Positions 1 through 6,692 of a stretch of 8,175 nucleotides of DNA are shown piece after piece (position 1 is the stretch's first letter; each line of letters opens with the position of its first letter). Source of the DNA: CAVRTJ01 sp046704825 (lineage in GTDB: Bacteria; Acidobacteriota; UBA4820; DSQY01); the NCBI GenBank assembly GCA_046704825.1, contig JBJKRE010000343.1, positions 1 to 8,175 on the forward strand, in the 5' to 3' direction. Below the pieces are notes generated by a model. It had not been told where the DNA came from. It was given only the letters and a program-made list of their open reading frames with translations, and did not search any database. Position numbers and translations under genes: made by a program.

Positions 1-332
1 TCCCGGCGGGGCACGCCCTCGAGAGGAAAGCCCTGGGCGACGTGCGCGCGGGCATCGTCCGGGCCGCACTGCGGCAGATCTGGGCCGAGAAGGCGCCGGC
101 GATCATCGTGGTGGCAGCGGTGTACGGTCGCACTACGCGAAAATACGGGGAAAGGGGCGTTCGCTACGTGCACATGGAAGTTGGGCACGCCGCACAGAAC
201 CTTTGGCTCCAGGCGGTGGCTCTGGGCCTCAAGGGGGGCATCATAGGCGCTTTCGACGACGACGCTCTGCGCCGGATGGTGAAACTCGGGAAAGACGAAG
301 AGCCCCTCTGCATGCTGACGGTCGGACACTGA
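1..332 (+). CDS. SagB-type nitroreductase family protein, C-terminal fragment
   Basis: The reading frame is open from base 3 to the TGA at 330-332, so the 5' part lies outside the window; the GTG at 42 is internal, not a start. The visible 109 residues match the C-terminal part of SagB-type FMN-dependent nitroreductase/dehydrogenases: an AVYGRTTRKYGERGVRY stretch, then HMEVGHAAQNLWLQAVALG, then GAFDDDALRRM, and an end on the family's PL-x-M-L-x-V-G pattern. In this family the H-x-E-x-G-H-A-A-Q-N segment packs at the FMN site and the G-F-D-D motif precedes the C-terminal strand. Some members oxidise azolines in peptide natural products, but many stand alone with unknown substrate, and nothing here indicates a peptide cluster. 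The gene converges on the hydrolase gene with a 21-base gap. Family assignment is firm; substrate is unknown. Confidence 0.88.
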   Translation, partial: PAGHALERKALGDVRAGIVRAALRQIWAEKAPAIIVVAAVYGRTTRKYGERGVRYVHMEVGHAAQNLWLQAVALGLKGGIIGAFDDDALRRMVKLGKDEEPLCMLTVGH

Positions 333-353
333 TACCTGCCGGGGCCTGCCCGT

Positions 354-1202
354 TCAGCGGTTCGAAAGCACCTTGTCCACGAAGAGTCCGACCGATTCCC
401 TGGCACCCGGCGTGACCAGCATTCCGCCGTCGTTGTGCCCGCCCCGCAGCAGGACGAAGGTCTTGGGCCCGGCCGCCGCCTCGAACAGGGCGCGCCCGAC
501 GGCGTAGGGCACCACGTCGTCCTGCGCGCTTTGCATGAAGAGCTTGGGGCACGCGATGCGGGGCACCCTCGAGGCGGAGTCGTACTTGATCCGGACGAGC
601 AGACGGGCCGGCAGCCAGGGATAGTAGTGCTTCGCCATGGCCACGGCGCTGGAGAACGAGGATTCCACGATGAGGCCGGCCGGTTCCTGCCGGGAGGCGA
701 GTTCGACGGCCACGGCGCCGCCCAGGGACTCCCCGTAGAGCACGATCTGTTCGAACGAGAACCCCTTCACGGCGTGCACGAAACGCGCGGCCGCGGCGGC
801 GTCGAGGTAGGTCCCCCGCTCGGAAGGCCGTCCAGTGCTGGTACCGTAGCCGCGGTAGTCGAAGGCCAGCACCGAGAGGCCCAGCCGGCGGAAAAAGTCG
901 ATCTTGTCCAAACGGCTCGAGATGTTTCCCGCGTTCCCGTGACACAGCACGAGCGCGCCGCGCGCCTCGTCGGCCGGAATCCACCACGCCCCGAGACTTT
1001 CGCCGTCAGACGTTTCAAGCCGGACGTCCTCGAACGGCATGCCGAACGCGTCCGGCGTGGCCTGGATCCCCTTCTCCGGAAAATAGAAGTACGATTCCTG
1101 ACTGAAGAACATGATCGCACACACCCCCGCATAGACCAGCAGTATCACCAGCCCCCACAGGCCCACCCTCGACGCGATCCGGCTCATCTTCCCGCCCGTC
1201 AC
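354..1202 (-). CDS. Membrane-anchored alpha/beta hydrolase (BEM46/ABHD13-like)
   Basis: A 282-residue serine hydrolase of the alpha/beta fold. One hydrophobic segment (about residues 13-33) should anchor the protein in the membrane or act as an uncleaved signal, with the catalytic domain probably on the periplasmic side. Visible motifs are the oxyanion-hole HGNAGN at 88-93, DYRGYGTSTG at 115-124, the nucleophile elbow GESLGG (Ser159), the acid in QDDVVP (probably Asp228), and GGHND with catalytic His256. This order and length match the BEM46/ABHD13 group, often annotated only as alpha/beta hydrolase; the substrate is unknown. The GTG start is preferred over the ATG five codons later because AGGAGG lies five bases before it. 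The gene follows the permease gene by 24 bases and is probably the last gene of the leftward operon. Confidence 0.9.
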   Translation of the reverse strand: MTGGKMSRIASRVGLWGLVILLVYAGVCAIMFFSQESYFYFPEKGIQATPDAFGMPFEDVRLETSDGESLGAWWIPADEARGALVLCHGNAGNISSRLDKIDFFRRLGLSVLAFDYRGYGTSTGRPSERGTYLDAAAAARFVHAVKGFSFEQIVLYGESLGGAVAVELASRQEPAGLIVESSFSSAVAMAKHYYPWLPARLLVRIKYDSASRVPRIACPKLFMQSAQDDVVPYAVGRALFEAAAGPKTFVLLRGGHNDGGMLVTPGARESVGLFVDKVLSNR

Positions 1203-1207
1203 CGAGC

Positions 1208-1213
1208 CCTCCT
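1208..1213 (-). promoter_or_regulatory. Ribosome binding site of the hydrolase gene
   Basis: On the minus strand this reads AGGAGG, a full Shine-Dalgarno core, five bases before the GTG at 1202. It decides the start in favour of GTG over the in-frame ATG 15 bases downstream, which has only a weaker GGCGGGAAG before it. Confidence 0.7.
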
Positions 1214-1226
1214 CTCCGCCCGGAAC

Positions 1227-2918
1227 TCAGGCGGGCTGCAGCCGCTTCAGGCGCCAGGCCGCCGCCAGGAAGCTCGTCAGGATGATCAACAGGCTTAGGC
1301 CGCCTATGTCCAGCGACGCCATACCGTAGTCGGCCCCCGGTCCGCGTCCCAGCAGGTGGGCGTAGTAGTGATAGACCGGCTTTGCCGAGAGAACGATCAC
1401 GACGCCCACATAAATGAGCGACAGGAACATGTAAGTCAGCCCCCACGCGCTCATGACGGCCTTGGCAGGGTTGCGGGCGTCGAAGACCGGCGCAATCGAC
1501 CCCATGCACAGCGCCAGGGCAGCCAGCGCGAGCGAGGAAGCGACCGCCAGAAAGACCGTGTAGGTCAGGGCGTCCCCCGACACGCCCAGAAAGCGGTTGG
1601 ACCCGTAGAGCGTCAGCGAGGCCAGAAGCGTCAGCGGTACGGCGGTGAAGAGGTACTTCGCCCACAGGTAAGACCACACGTCAATGGGGAGGACCCGCGA
1701 CGCGAAGTACGCCTTCCCTTCCGACCCCACCGCCGTGAAGGCGAATCGTCCCGCCACCGACGCCACGATCAGGCCGAGGGTCGCCAGGTTCCAGTAGGCC
1801 ACCGCCACGCGGAATATGGCGAGCTGGGTGGGCATGTAGCGCACGTTGAACAGGTAGATGACCACCAGGGCCCCCAGGATGATGAGCTGGCCCCACTGGG
1901 TCGGATCCCGGAAGAAGAGGAGAGCGTCCCTCTTAAGCAGGGCCCTGCTCTTCCGCCCGGCGGGCGCCGCCGCGACGAGACCGCCCAGCGCCCAGGCCCC
2001 GGGGCGGAACCGCGAGCCCCCGCGCTTCATGTTCGCCTGCTCCTGCGAACGGGTGTACCCCTTCCAGTGAAGCAGGCGGAGCAGGACGACCAGGCCGATC
2101 AGGCTCGCTCCGCCAAGGGCCGCCAGCCGGGCCATGGCGGCCATGGCCTGCGGCCACAGCCCCTCGCCCCCGCGCACCACCACGTCTGCCAGCCACGTTG
2201 AGGGCAGGAGCGATTCGCTGGGCAGGTGGATCGATCGCAGCACGTCCAGAACCTGTGTGGAGGAGGTGGGGTTCATGAGCGCCTCGGGCCGGGCCAGCCT
2301 GAACAGGATGACCAGAAGGCACAGCATGACAACCGTCATGACCGTGAGGATCTGGTGGAGCTTGCGGGCGGGGAAGAAGCGCGCCAGGACCGCCGTGATA
2401 CAGATACCCCAGGCGAGGGGTATGGCGAGGTAAAGGGCGAGGCCCGCCAGCGACAGGACCAGTGTCCACGGGTCCTCGGGATGGAGCCCCCAGTAGGCGG
2501 CCACCACGGGCACGAGGAGCAGGGCGACCATGTAGCCTGCGTTTAGCCCCGCCTCGACCGATCGGTACCCCCTCAGGTAGCCGCGCCGGATGGGGAGCGC
2601 CAGCAGCAGCGAGAGGTCCTCGTCCAGGTAGAGGTAGGACAGGGCGCTGACCGCCGCCGAGAACAGGAGGAGCGTGAAGGTGGTGAGCAGGACCAACCCC
2701 ATTAGCTTGGCCGCCACGGCCACCAGCAGGATTTTGGGGATGTCCGGGTTGTCCAGCAGGTTCTCGAAGATCCTGTGGAAAAAGAAGTAGTCGCCCAGAA
2801 GGAACAGCGCGCCCAACGTGGCGAAGAGAAGCAGGAAGACCAGCCTGGACACGCGGGGCGGCCAGAGCTTGTGCCAGGTGGTCCGCCAGCGGACCCGTGG
2901 AAGGACGGAAAGAGTCAT
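1227..2918 (-). CDS. Putative ABC-exporter permease, multi-pass membrane protein
   Basis: A 563-residue protein with about a dozen hydrophobic segments (for example residues 26-46, 62-90, 127-145, 152-180, 190-206, 268-283, 343-358, 370-390, 424-437, 454-475, 491-511 and 538-554). It has no Walker motifs, so it is a membrane subunit. Length and landmarks fit the 'putative ABC exporter' permease family (Pfam ABC_tran_2, named from memory): LYLDEDLSLLLALPI at 97-111, a charged central cytoplasmic loop around 285-335, WGQLIILGALVVIY at 342-355, GSEGKAYFASRVLPI at 398-412 and FDARNPAKA at 479-487. Such permeases normally pair with a separate ATPase, but none is present in this window. An ATG at 2918 has GGAG five bases upstream; a GTG at 2924 two codons earlier, with AGGGG further upstream, is a possible alternative. 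The transported substrate is unknown. The gene lies 76 bases downstream of pcm. Confidence 0.85.
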   Translation of the reverse strand: MTLSVLPRVRWRTTWHKLWPPRVSRLVFLLLFATLGALFLLGDYFFFHRIFENLLDNPDIPKILLVAVAAKLMGLVLLTTFTLLLFSAAVSALSYLYLDEDLSLLLALPIRRGYLRGYRSVEAGLNAGYMVALLLVPVVAAYWGLHPEDPWTLVLSLAGLALYLAIPLAWGICITAVLARFFPARKLHQILTVMTVVMLCLLVILFRLARPEALMNPTSSTQVLDVLRSIHLPSESLLPSTWLADVVVRGGEGLWPQAMAAMARLAALGGASLIGLVVLLRLLHWKGYTRSQEQANMKRGGSRFRPGAWALGGLVAAAPAGRKSRALLKRDALLFFRDPTQWGQLIILGALVVIYLFNVRYMPTQLAIFRVAVAYWNLATLGLIVASVAGRFAFTAVGSEGKAYFASRVLPIDVWSYLWAKYLFTAVPLTLLASLTLYGSNRFLGVSGDALTYTVFLAVASSLALAALALCMGSIAPVFDARNPAKAVMSAWGLTYMFLSLIYVGVVIVLSAKPVYHYYAHLLGRGPGADYGMASLDIGGLSLLIILTSFLAAAWRLKRLQPA

Positions 2919-2970
2919 CGACACTCCAAGCCCCTACAGGGTACACGAAAAGAGCTGGGAAACGGAGCGT

Positions 2971-2990
2971 CCGCCGGCCGGTCCCGGCGG
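2971..2990 (-). other. GC-rich hairpin just after pcm
   Basis: A perfect 7-base inverted repeat (CCGCCGG / CCGGCGG) flanks a 6-base loop and begins four bases after the pcm stop codon, in the only longer gap of the leftward operon. On the minus strand it is followed by a GC-mixed stretch, with four T residues only about 20 bases further on, so it is not a standard intrinsic terminator. It could act as an attenuator or as a 3' mRNA stabiliser that separates pcm and permease expression. Confidence 0.35.
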
Positions 2991-2994
2991 ATGG

Positions 2995-3630
2995 TTATCG
3001 CCCGTAGCGTCCAAGCAGCGGCACGAACACGCAGCGGTCCAGGGGTTCGGTCTCCAGCCGCCCGCCCTCTTTTCTGTAGCGCAACAGGACCTGCCCCCCG
3101 CCCTCGTCCACCGGCGCAACCAGCACGCCCCCGTCCGCCAGCTGCGACAGGAGGGGTTCGGGCACCTGCGGGCAGGCGGCCGATACCAGCACCCGATCGA
3201 ACGGGCCCTCGTCGGGCCAGCCGAGCCCGCCGTCGCCGATCCGGAAGCGGACGCCGCGGGACCCCGCCGAGGCGAGATTCCGGCGCAGGGCCGCCTCGAG
3301 TTCCCCGTGCCACTCGATGCCGAAAGCCCTCGCCCCCATGGCCTGCAGGAGTGCGAGCACGTACCCAGAACCCGCGCCAACCTCGAGCACCTTCATGCCC
3401 GGCACCACCTTGAGGGCGTCCAGCATGACCGCCACCATGTAGGGCTGGCTGATGGTCTGCCCCGCGGGGATGGGCACCGGGTGATCCCCGTATGCGTCGG
3501 TCGTGAACCGCACCGGGACGAAGAGCGAACGGTCCACCGACAGAAAGGCCCTGAGGACACTCCGGGTGCGGATGCCGCGGCCGTAGATCTGGCGCCTGAC
3601 CATGTTCCGGTTGTGGACCGAAGTCCTCAC
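2995..3630 (-). CDS. pcm: Protein-L-isoaspartate O-methyltransferase
   Basis: A 211-residue SAM-dependent methyltransferase that starts repair of isoaspartyl residues in damaged proteins by methylating their carboxyl group; cytoplasmic. Family landmarks are all in order: MVRRQIYGRGI at 10-20, LFVP at 36-39, the substrate-binding GQTISQPYMVA at 57-67, SAM motif I VLEVGAGSGY at 81-90, GDG at 132-134, the FDRVLVSAACPQVPEPL signature at 144-160, and a C-terminal FVPLLG at 202-207. Length is normal for the family. The frame is open upstream to 3744, but that part lies inside the MFS gene. The GTG at 3630 forms a GTGA overlap (4 bases) with the MFS stop and leaves the usual short N-terminus, so translation is probably coupled; an ATG at 3603 is a less likely start. 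Confidence 0.93.
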   Translation of the reverse strand: MRTSVHNRNMVRRQIYGRGIRTRSVLRAFLSVDRSLFVPVRFTTDAYGDHPVPIPAGQTISQPYMVAVMLDALKVVPGMKVLEVGAGSGYVLALLQAMGARAFGIEWHGELEAALRRNLASAGSRGVRFRIGDGGLGWPDEGPFDRVLVSAACPQVPEPLLSQLADGGVLVAPVDEGGGQVLLRYRKEGGRLETEPLDRCVFVPLLGRYGR

Positions 3631-4817
3631 GGCAAAGCCCCCCCGCGGCTCCGAACCGCGATCAGCGCCAAAAAGAGCACCCCTGCGAGGACTGCAAGCC
3701 CCGCATCCAAACCGAAGGCGACGCCGGGACCGAACCGGTCCCACATCAGACCCATCGCCAGGGATGCCGGAAGCAGCGCGACGCCTCTGACCGCATTATA
3801 TAACCCCAACCCCGACCCCATGAGTCCGGCCGGGACCAGGTCGCTCACGTAGGCCTTCTTGACGCCCTCCTCCACGGCTTGAAAAGGGCCGTAGAGAATA
3901 AACAGCACGAGCACGCCCCACCGGCCCTCAACCATGGCGAAGGCCGCGTACAGGCACGCGTAGTAGAAGAAGGACAGGAGCGTGATCCTGCGCCTGCCCC
4001 ACGCGTCGGCCAGGGCGCCGATGGGCCCCGCCACCGCGGCGTAGAAGAGGTTGAACCCCATGTAGACGAGCATGATTTGCGCCTCCGTGAACCCGACGTT
4101 CTTCGCCTTCAGGATGAGGAAGACGTCCGAGGAGTTAGCGACGGTGAACAGGGCCGTGACCCACAGGAAGTCCCTGAAGGGTCCGGCGATCCTGAACGCC
4201 CCGCGCAACGACGCCCCCCGAAATCCCTTCGGCAGGACGGGGACCTTTTCCCTGATAAGGACGATGAGGAGGCACGCCACCACTCCGGGAACGATGCTGA
4301 CCCAGAAAACGGTGCGGATGCTGGTCTTCATGCCCCACAGCATCAGCGCGGCCAGGGCGGGCCCGACGGCCGCTCCGGCGGTGTCGAGCGCCCGGTGGAC
4401 ACCGAACGCCCGCCCCCTCGCCTCCGGCAGCGCGGCGTCGGCGATGACGGCGTCCCGGGGCGCGGTGCGAACGCCCTTGCCCACCCGGTCGGCGAAGCGC
4501 GCGGAAAAGACCGTCTGCCAGGTCCCCGCGGCTGCCAGACAAGGGCGGGCCAGCAGGGACAGCCCGTACCCGAGGAACATGGGTATCTTACGGGTCCGGA
4601 AGCGGTCCGAAAGCACACCCGAGAAAACCTTGAGGATGCTCGCCGTCGCTTCCGCCACCCCCTCGATGAGCCCTAGCGAGGCGCGCGACGCGCCCAGGAC
4701 GCTCGTGATGAACAGCGGCAGAAGCGGGTAGACCATCTCCGAAGAGACGTCGTTGAACAGGCTCACGGCGCCCGCGATCCAGACGTTTCTCGGCAGGGGC
4801 TGCCTTCTCCGGGGCAT
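3627..4817 (-). CDS. MFS transporter (MJ1317-like)
   Basis: A 396-residue, 12-helix major facilitator protein of the inner membrane. The N-terminal NDVSSEMVYPLLPLF (22-36), GLIEGVAEATASILK (49-63) and DRVGKGVRTAPRDAVIAD (110-127) are typical of the MJ1317-like MFS group. The conserved loop 2-3 motif appears as SGVLSDRFRTRK (66-77), with its pseudo-repeat GALADAWGRRR at 267-277 in the second half, showing both six-helix bundles are intact. The substrate is not known; distant relatives are treated as drug or metabolite exporters. The ATG at 4817 is chosen because the hydrophobic core begins soon after it; the 12-codon upstream extension has no conserved sequence and overlaps the inverted repeat. 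It heads the leftward operon and overlaps pcm by four bases. Confidence 0.9.
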   Translation of the reverse strand: MPRRRQPLPRNVWIAGAVSLFNDVSSEMVYPLLPLFITSVLGASRASLGLIEGVAEATASILKVFSGVLSDRFRTRKIPMFLGYGLSLLARPCLAAAGTWQTVFSARFADRVGKGVRTAPRDAVIADAALPEARGRAFGVHRALDTAGAAVGPALAALMLWGMKTSIRTVFWVSIVPGVVACLLIVLIREKVPVLPKGFRGASLRGAFRIAGPFRDFLWVTALFTVANSSDVFLILKAKNVGFTEAQIMLVYMGFNLFYAAVAGPIGALADAWGRRRITLLSFFYYACLYAAFAMVEGRWGVLVLFILYGPFQAVEEGVKKAYVSDLVPAGLMGSGLGLYNAVRGVALLPASLAMGLMWDRFGPGVAFGLDAGLAVLAGVLFLALIAVRSRGGALP

Positions 4818-4823
4818 GGCCCC

Positions 4824-4853
4824 ATCATACCCGCGGCCCGAAAGGGCCGGCAA
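4824..4853 (-). promoter_or_regulatory. Candidate promoter of the leftward (MFS) operon
   Basis: On the minus strand a -10 box TATGAT (4829-4824, five of six matches to TATAAT) lies 18 bases from TTGCCG (4853-4848, four of six matches to TTGACA). Counting six bases past the -10 box puts the transcription start at or beside the A of the MFS ATG at 4817, so the message could be leaderless or nearly so. A palindrome fills most of the spacer. Prediction by eye only. Confidence 0.4.
4834..4849. repeat. Perfect inverted repeat in the divergent intergenic region
   Basis: CGGCCC and GGGCCG (6 bases each) flank GAAA, giving a 16-base perfect palindrome with a tetraloop. It lies between the -35 and -10 boxes proposed for the MFS gene, a usual place for an operator such as a repressor or MerR-type site. 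It could equally form an RNA hairpin with a GNRA loop if transcribed rightwards. There is no T-tract on either side, so a terminator is unlikely. Confidence 0.45.
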
Positions 4854-4890
4854 GGCCGCGTGACGCCCTGATCAAGGGGCGAAGGACGGC

Positions 4891-4920
4891 TTTTCAACTC
4901 CGCCCGATTCCTGTTACTCT
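4891..4920 (+). promoter_or_regulatory. Candidate promoter of the rightward (pta) operon
   Basis: TTTTCA (4891-4896, four of six matches to a -35 box) is followed after 18 bases by TACTCT (4915-4920), a weak -10 box helped by an upstream TG at 4912-4913 in the extended -10 position. The start would fall near 4927, leaving a leader of about 16 bases. The -10 match is poor, so this is tentative. Confidence 0.28.
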
Positions 4921-4926
4921 CTTGCC

Positions 4927-4933
4927 GGGAGGG
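4927..4933 (+). promoter_or_regulatory. Ribosome binding site of pta
   Basis: GGGAGGG ends nine bases before the ATG at 4943. It settles the start there rather than at the in-frame TTG at 4922, which would place this element inside the coding region. Confidence 0.65.
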
Positions 4934-4942
4934 TCGCACGTC

Positions 4943-5956
4943 ATGAGCCTGCTCGACGAAATCAGGGCCAGAGCCGCCCGCCGCAAACAGAGAATCGTCC
5001 TTCCTGAAACCGGCGACGAGCGGACCCTCGCGGCCGTGCCGCTGATCCAGGCGACCGGTTCGGGCGACATCGTCCTCGTAGGCTCGCCCGAGGCCGTGAC
5101 GGCCAGGGCTCACTCGCTCGGGGTCTCGCTGGCCGGGGTCGAGGTCCTGGACCCGGCCGAACCGCGCTTCGCCGCCCGGGCCGCGCGGGTCTACCTCGAG
5201 CGCACCCGCAGCCGCGGCGTCACGGAGCACGAGGCGCGGACCGTCGCTGCGGAGAAGCTCTACGCGGGCTGCCTGCTGGTGGCCATGGGCGAGGCCGACG
5301 GAGTGGTCTCCGGCGCCACGCACACCACCGCCGATTCGGTCCGGGCCTACCTCCGGTGCTTCGGCCCGGCGCCGGGCATCCGGACGGTCTCCTCCTTCTT
5401 CCTCATGGTCACGCCGAAGACCGAGTACGGAGAGAGCGGGGTGTTCGTTTACTCGGACTGCGGCATCGTGCCCTATCCGGACAGCGCCCAGCTCGCCGAA
5501 ATCGCCTTCTGTGCTGCCGAGTCCTTCCGGACCCTTGTTCAGAGCGAACCGAAGGTCGCCTTCCTGTCCTTCTCGACCAAGGGGTCGGCCAAGGATCCCA
5601 GTGTCGAGAAGGTGGTCCGCGCATTGGAGACCTTCCGCGCGAGGGCGCCTCACATCGCGGCCGACGGCGAACTACAGGGCGACGCCGCCCTGGTTCCGAA
5701 GGTCGGCGCGTCCAAGGCCCCCGGGAGCCCGGTGGCCGGCCAGGCCAACGTGCTCGTCTTTCCGAACCTTGACGCCGGCAACATCGCCTACAAGCTGACC
5801 GAACGCCTGGCTTCGGCCGTGGCCCTGGGCCCCATCCTCCAGGGGCTGAGCGCGGCCGCCAACGACCTCAGCCGCGGCTGCTCGGCGCAGGACATCGCCG
5901 ACGTCGCCGCCATCACGGCCGTGCAGGCGCAGGCGCTGAAGTCCGCCGGGCGCTGA
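4943..5956 (+). CDS. pta: Phosphate acetyltransferase
   Basis: A 337-residue cytoplasmic enzyme interconverting acetyl-CoA plus phosphate with acetyl phosphate plus CoA. This is the short form: catalytic domain only, without the N-terminal P-loop/DRTGG domains of E. coli-type Pta. Visible landmarks are RIVLPETGDERTL (17-29), ADGVVSGATHTTADSVR (118-134), FSTKGSAKDP (210-219), GSPVAGQANVLVFPNLDAGN (261-280), YKLTERLA (283-290), GPILQGL (296-302) and NDLSRGCSAQDI (307-318). The DLSRG serine and arginine correspond to the catalytic pair known from Methanosarcina Pta. The usual KPV just before NDLSRG is AAA here. Phosphate butyryltransferase is a less likely alternative because that family is shorter and lacks the full signature. 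No acetate kinase gene follows; the glycosyltransferase gene begins four bases after the stop. Confidence 0.93.
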   Translation: MSLLDEIRARAARRKQRIVLPETGDERTLAAVPLIQATGSGDIVLVGSPEAVTARAHSLGVSLAGVEVLDPAEPRFAARAARVYLERTRSRGVTEHEARTVAAEKLYAGCLLVAMGEADGVVSGATHTTADSVRAYLRCFGPAPGIRTVSSFFLMVTPKTEYGESGVFVYSDCGIVPYPDSAQLAEIAFCAAESFRTLVQSEPKVAFLSFSTKGSAKDPSVEKVVRALETFRARAPHIAADGELQGDAALVPKVGASKAPGSPVAGQANVLVFPNLDAGNIAYKLTERLASAVALGPILQGLSAAANDLSRGCSAQDIADVAAITAVQAQALKSAGR

Positions 5957-5960
5957 CACC

Positions 5961-6692
5961 ATGGCGAAGGGCGGCAAGGGGACCCGGACAGGCCCGGAGG
6001 GCGTCGCCCACGGCGGAGGAAGCGCCTCCGCGAGAGCGGCCGTCCTCATACCCGCCTTCAACTGTGCGCCCTACATCGGGGCCGTCGTCGGCGGCCTCGG
6101 CGACTTCGACCTCGACGTCTGGGTCGTGAGCGACGGGTCCACCGACGGTACGGACGAGGCGGCGTCCCGCCGGGGGGCCACCGTCCTGAGCAGGCCGTTC
6201 CGTTCCGGAAAGGGAGCGGCCCTGCGATGGGGACTCGAAAGGGTGCTGGGTGCAGGCGGATACGAATGGGTCCTCCTGATGGACGGCGACGGTCAGCACC
6301 GCCCCGAGGAAGCCGGCCGCTTCCTGGCCGCCATGGCTGAGTCCTCGGACCTGCTGCTTGGGACCCGCATGCTGCAGCCCGGGGCCTTTCCCCCGAGCCG
6401 TCTGAGGGCCAACCGCTACGGAAGCCTGGTGCTCAAGTGGATGACCGGCCAGGCCGTGCCGGATACGCAGTGTGGCTTCAGGGCCTTCCGGAGCGATCTC
6501 CTGCGGCGGATGAGGCTGGAATCGCGCGGCTTCGAGATCGAAACCGAGATGCTCATGAAGGCCCTCCGCCTCGGCGCACGGTGGCAGGCGCTGCCCGTGA
6601 GCGCCGTCTACAACGGCCAGGGCAGCCACTACCGCCCCGTGGCCGACACCTACACCATCTGCATGGCGGCCCTAAGGTATGTCCGCGGATAA
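5961..6692 (+). CDS. Family 2 glycosyltransferase (polyprenyl-phosphate type)
   Basis: A 243-residue GT-A fold enzyme resembling dolichyl/undecaprenyl-phosphate sugar transferases. It shows VLIPAFNCAPYIG (28-40), the nucleotide-binding VVSDGSTDGT (55-64), SGKGAAL (82-88), the metal-binding MDGDGQHRPEE (107-117, DxD at 108-110), GTR (134-136), NRYGS (151-155), DTQCGFRAFR (168-177) and FEIETEML (191-198). There are no C-terminal transmembrane helices, so it is probably a soluble or peripheral inner-membrane protein. The first 25 residues are a Gly/Arg/Ala-rich extension; no ATG, GTG or TTG codon occurs between residue 1 and the core, so the start at 5961 stands. The acyltransferase gene overlaps its end by 14 bases, suggesting a shared lipid substrate. 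Sugar donor and acceptor are unknown. Confidence 0.9.
   Translation: MAKGGKGTRTGPEGVAHGGGSASARAAVLIPAFNCAPYIGAVVGGLGDFDLDVWVVSDGSTDGTDEAASRRGATVLSRPFRSGKGAALRWGLERVLGAGGYEWVLLMDGDGQHRPEEAGRFLAAMAESSDLLLGTRMLQPGAFPPSRLRANRYGSLVLKWMTGQAVPDTQCGFRAFRSDLLRRMRLESRGFEIETEMLMKALRLGARWQALPVSAVYNGQGSHYRPVADTYTICMAALRYVRG

Noticed and set aside
333..353. Bidirectional terminator between the convergent nitroreductase and hydrolase genes
   Set aside because: Only a 4-base GC stem (340-343 with 349-352) and no T-tract on either strand; too weak to call.
435..1298. Long plus-strand open frame (287 codons) opposite the hydrolase gene
   Set aside because: It lies antisense to a gene with intact catalytic motifs, is rich in Arg/Gly/His/Pro, and has no recognisable domain. 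Such frames are expected opposite GC-rich genes.
3631..3744. N-terminal extension of pcm by 38 codons
   Set aside because: It lies wholly inside the MFS coding region, is Arg/Gly-rich and not part of the Pcm family. The GTGA overlap start explains the gene better.
3879..4676. Long plus-strand open frame antisense to the MFS gene
   Set aside because: Low-complexity, charged and proline-rich translation without motifs. The minus strand has a complete MFS protein.
4818..4853. N-terminal extension of the MFS protein by 12 codons
   Set aside because: No conserved residues, overlaps the palindrome and candidate promoter, and the ATG at 4817 suits the family's usual N-terminus.
4865..4882. Second small inverted repeat (GCCC ... 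GGGC around TGATCA) in the divergent intergenic region
   Set aside because: A stem of four to five pairs including a wobble is common by chance in DNA this GC-rich.
4763..5653. Long minus-strand open frame (296 codons) over pta
   Set aside because: It is a shadow of the pta frame, would overlap the MFS start, and shows no family pattern.
5913..6629. Long minus-strand open frame over the glycosyltransferase gene
   Set aside because: Antisense to a gene with all GT2 motifs; translation resembles no family I know.
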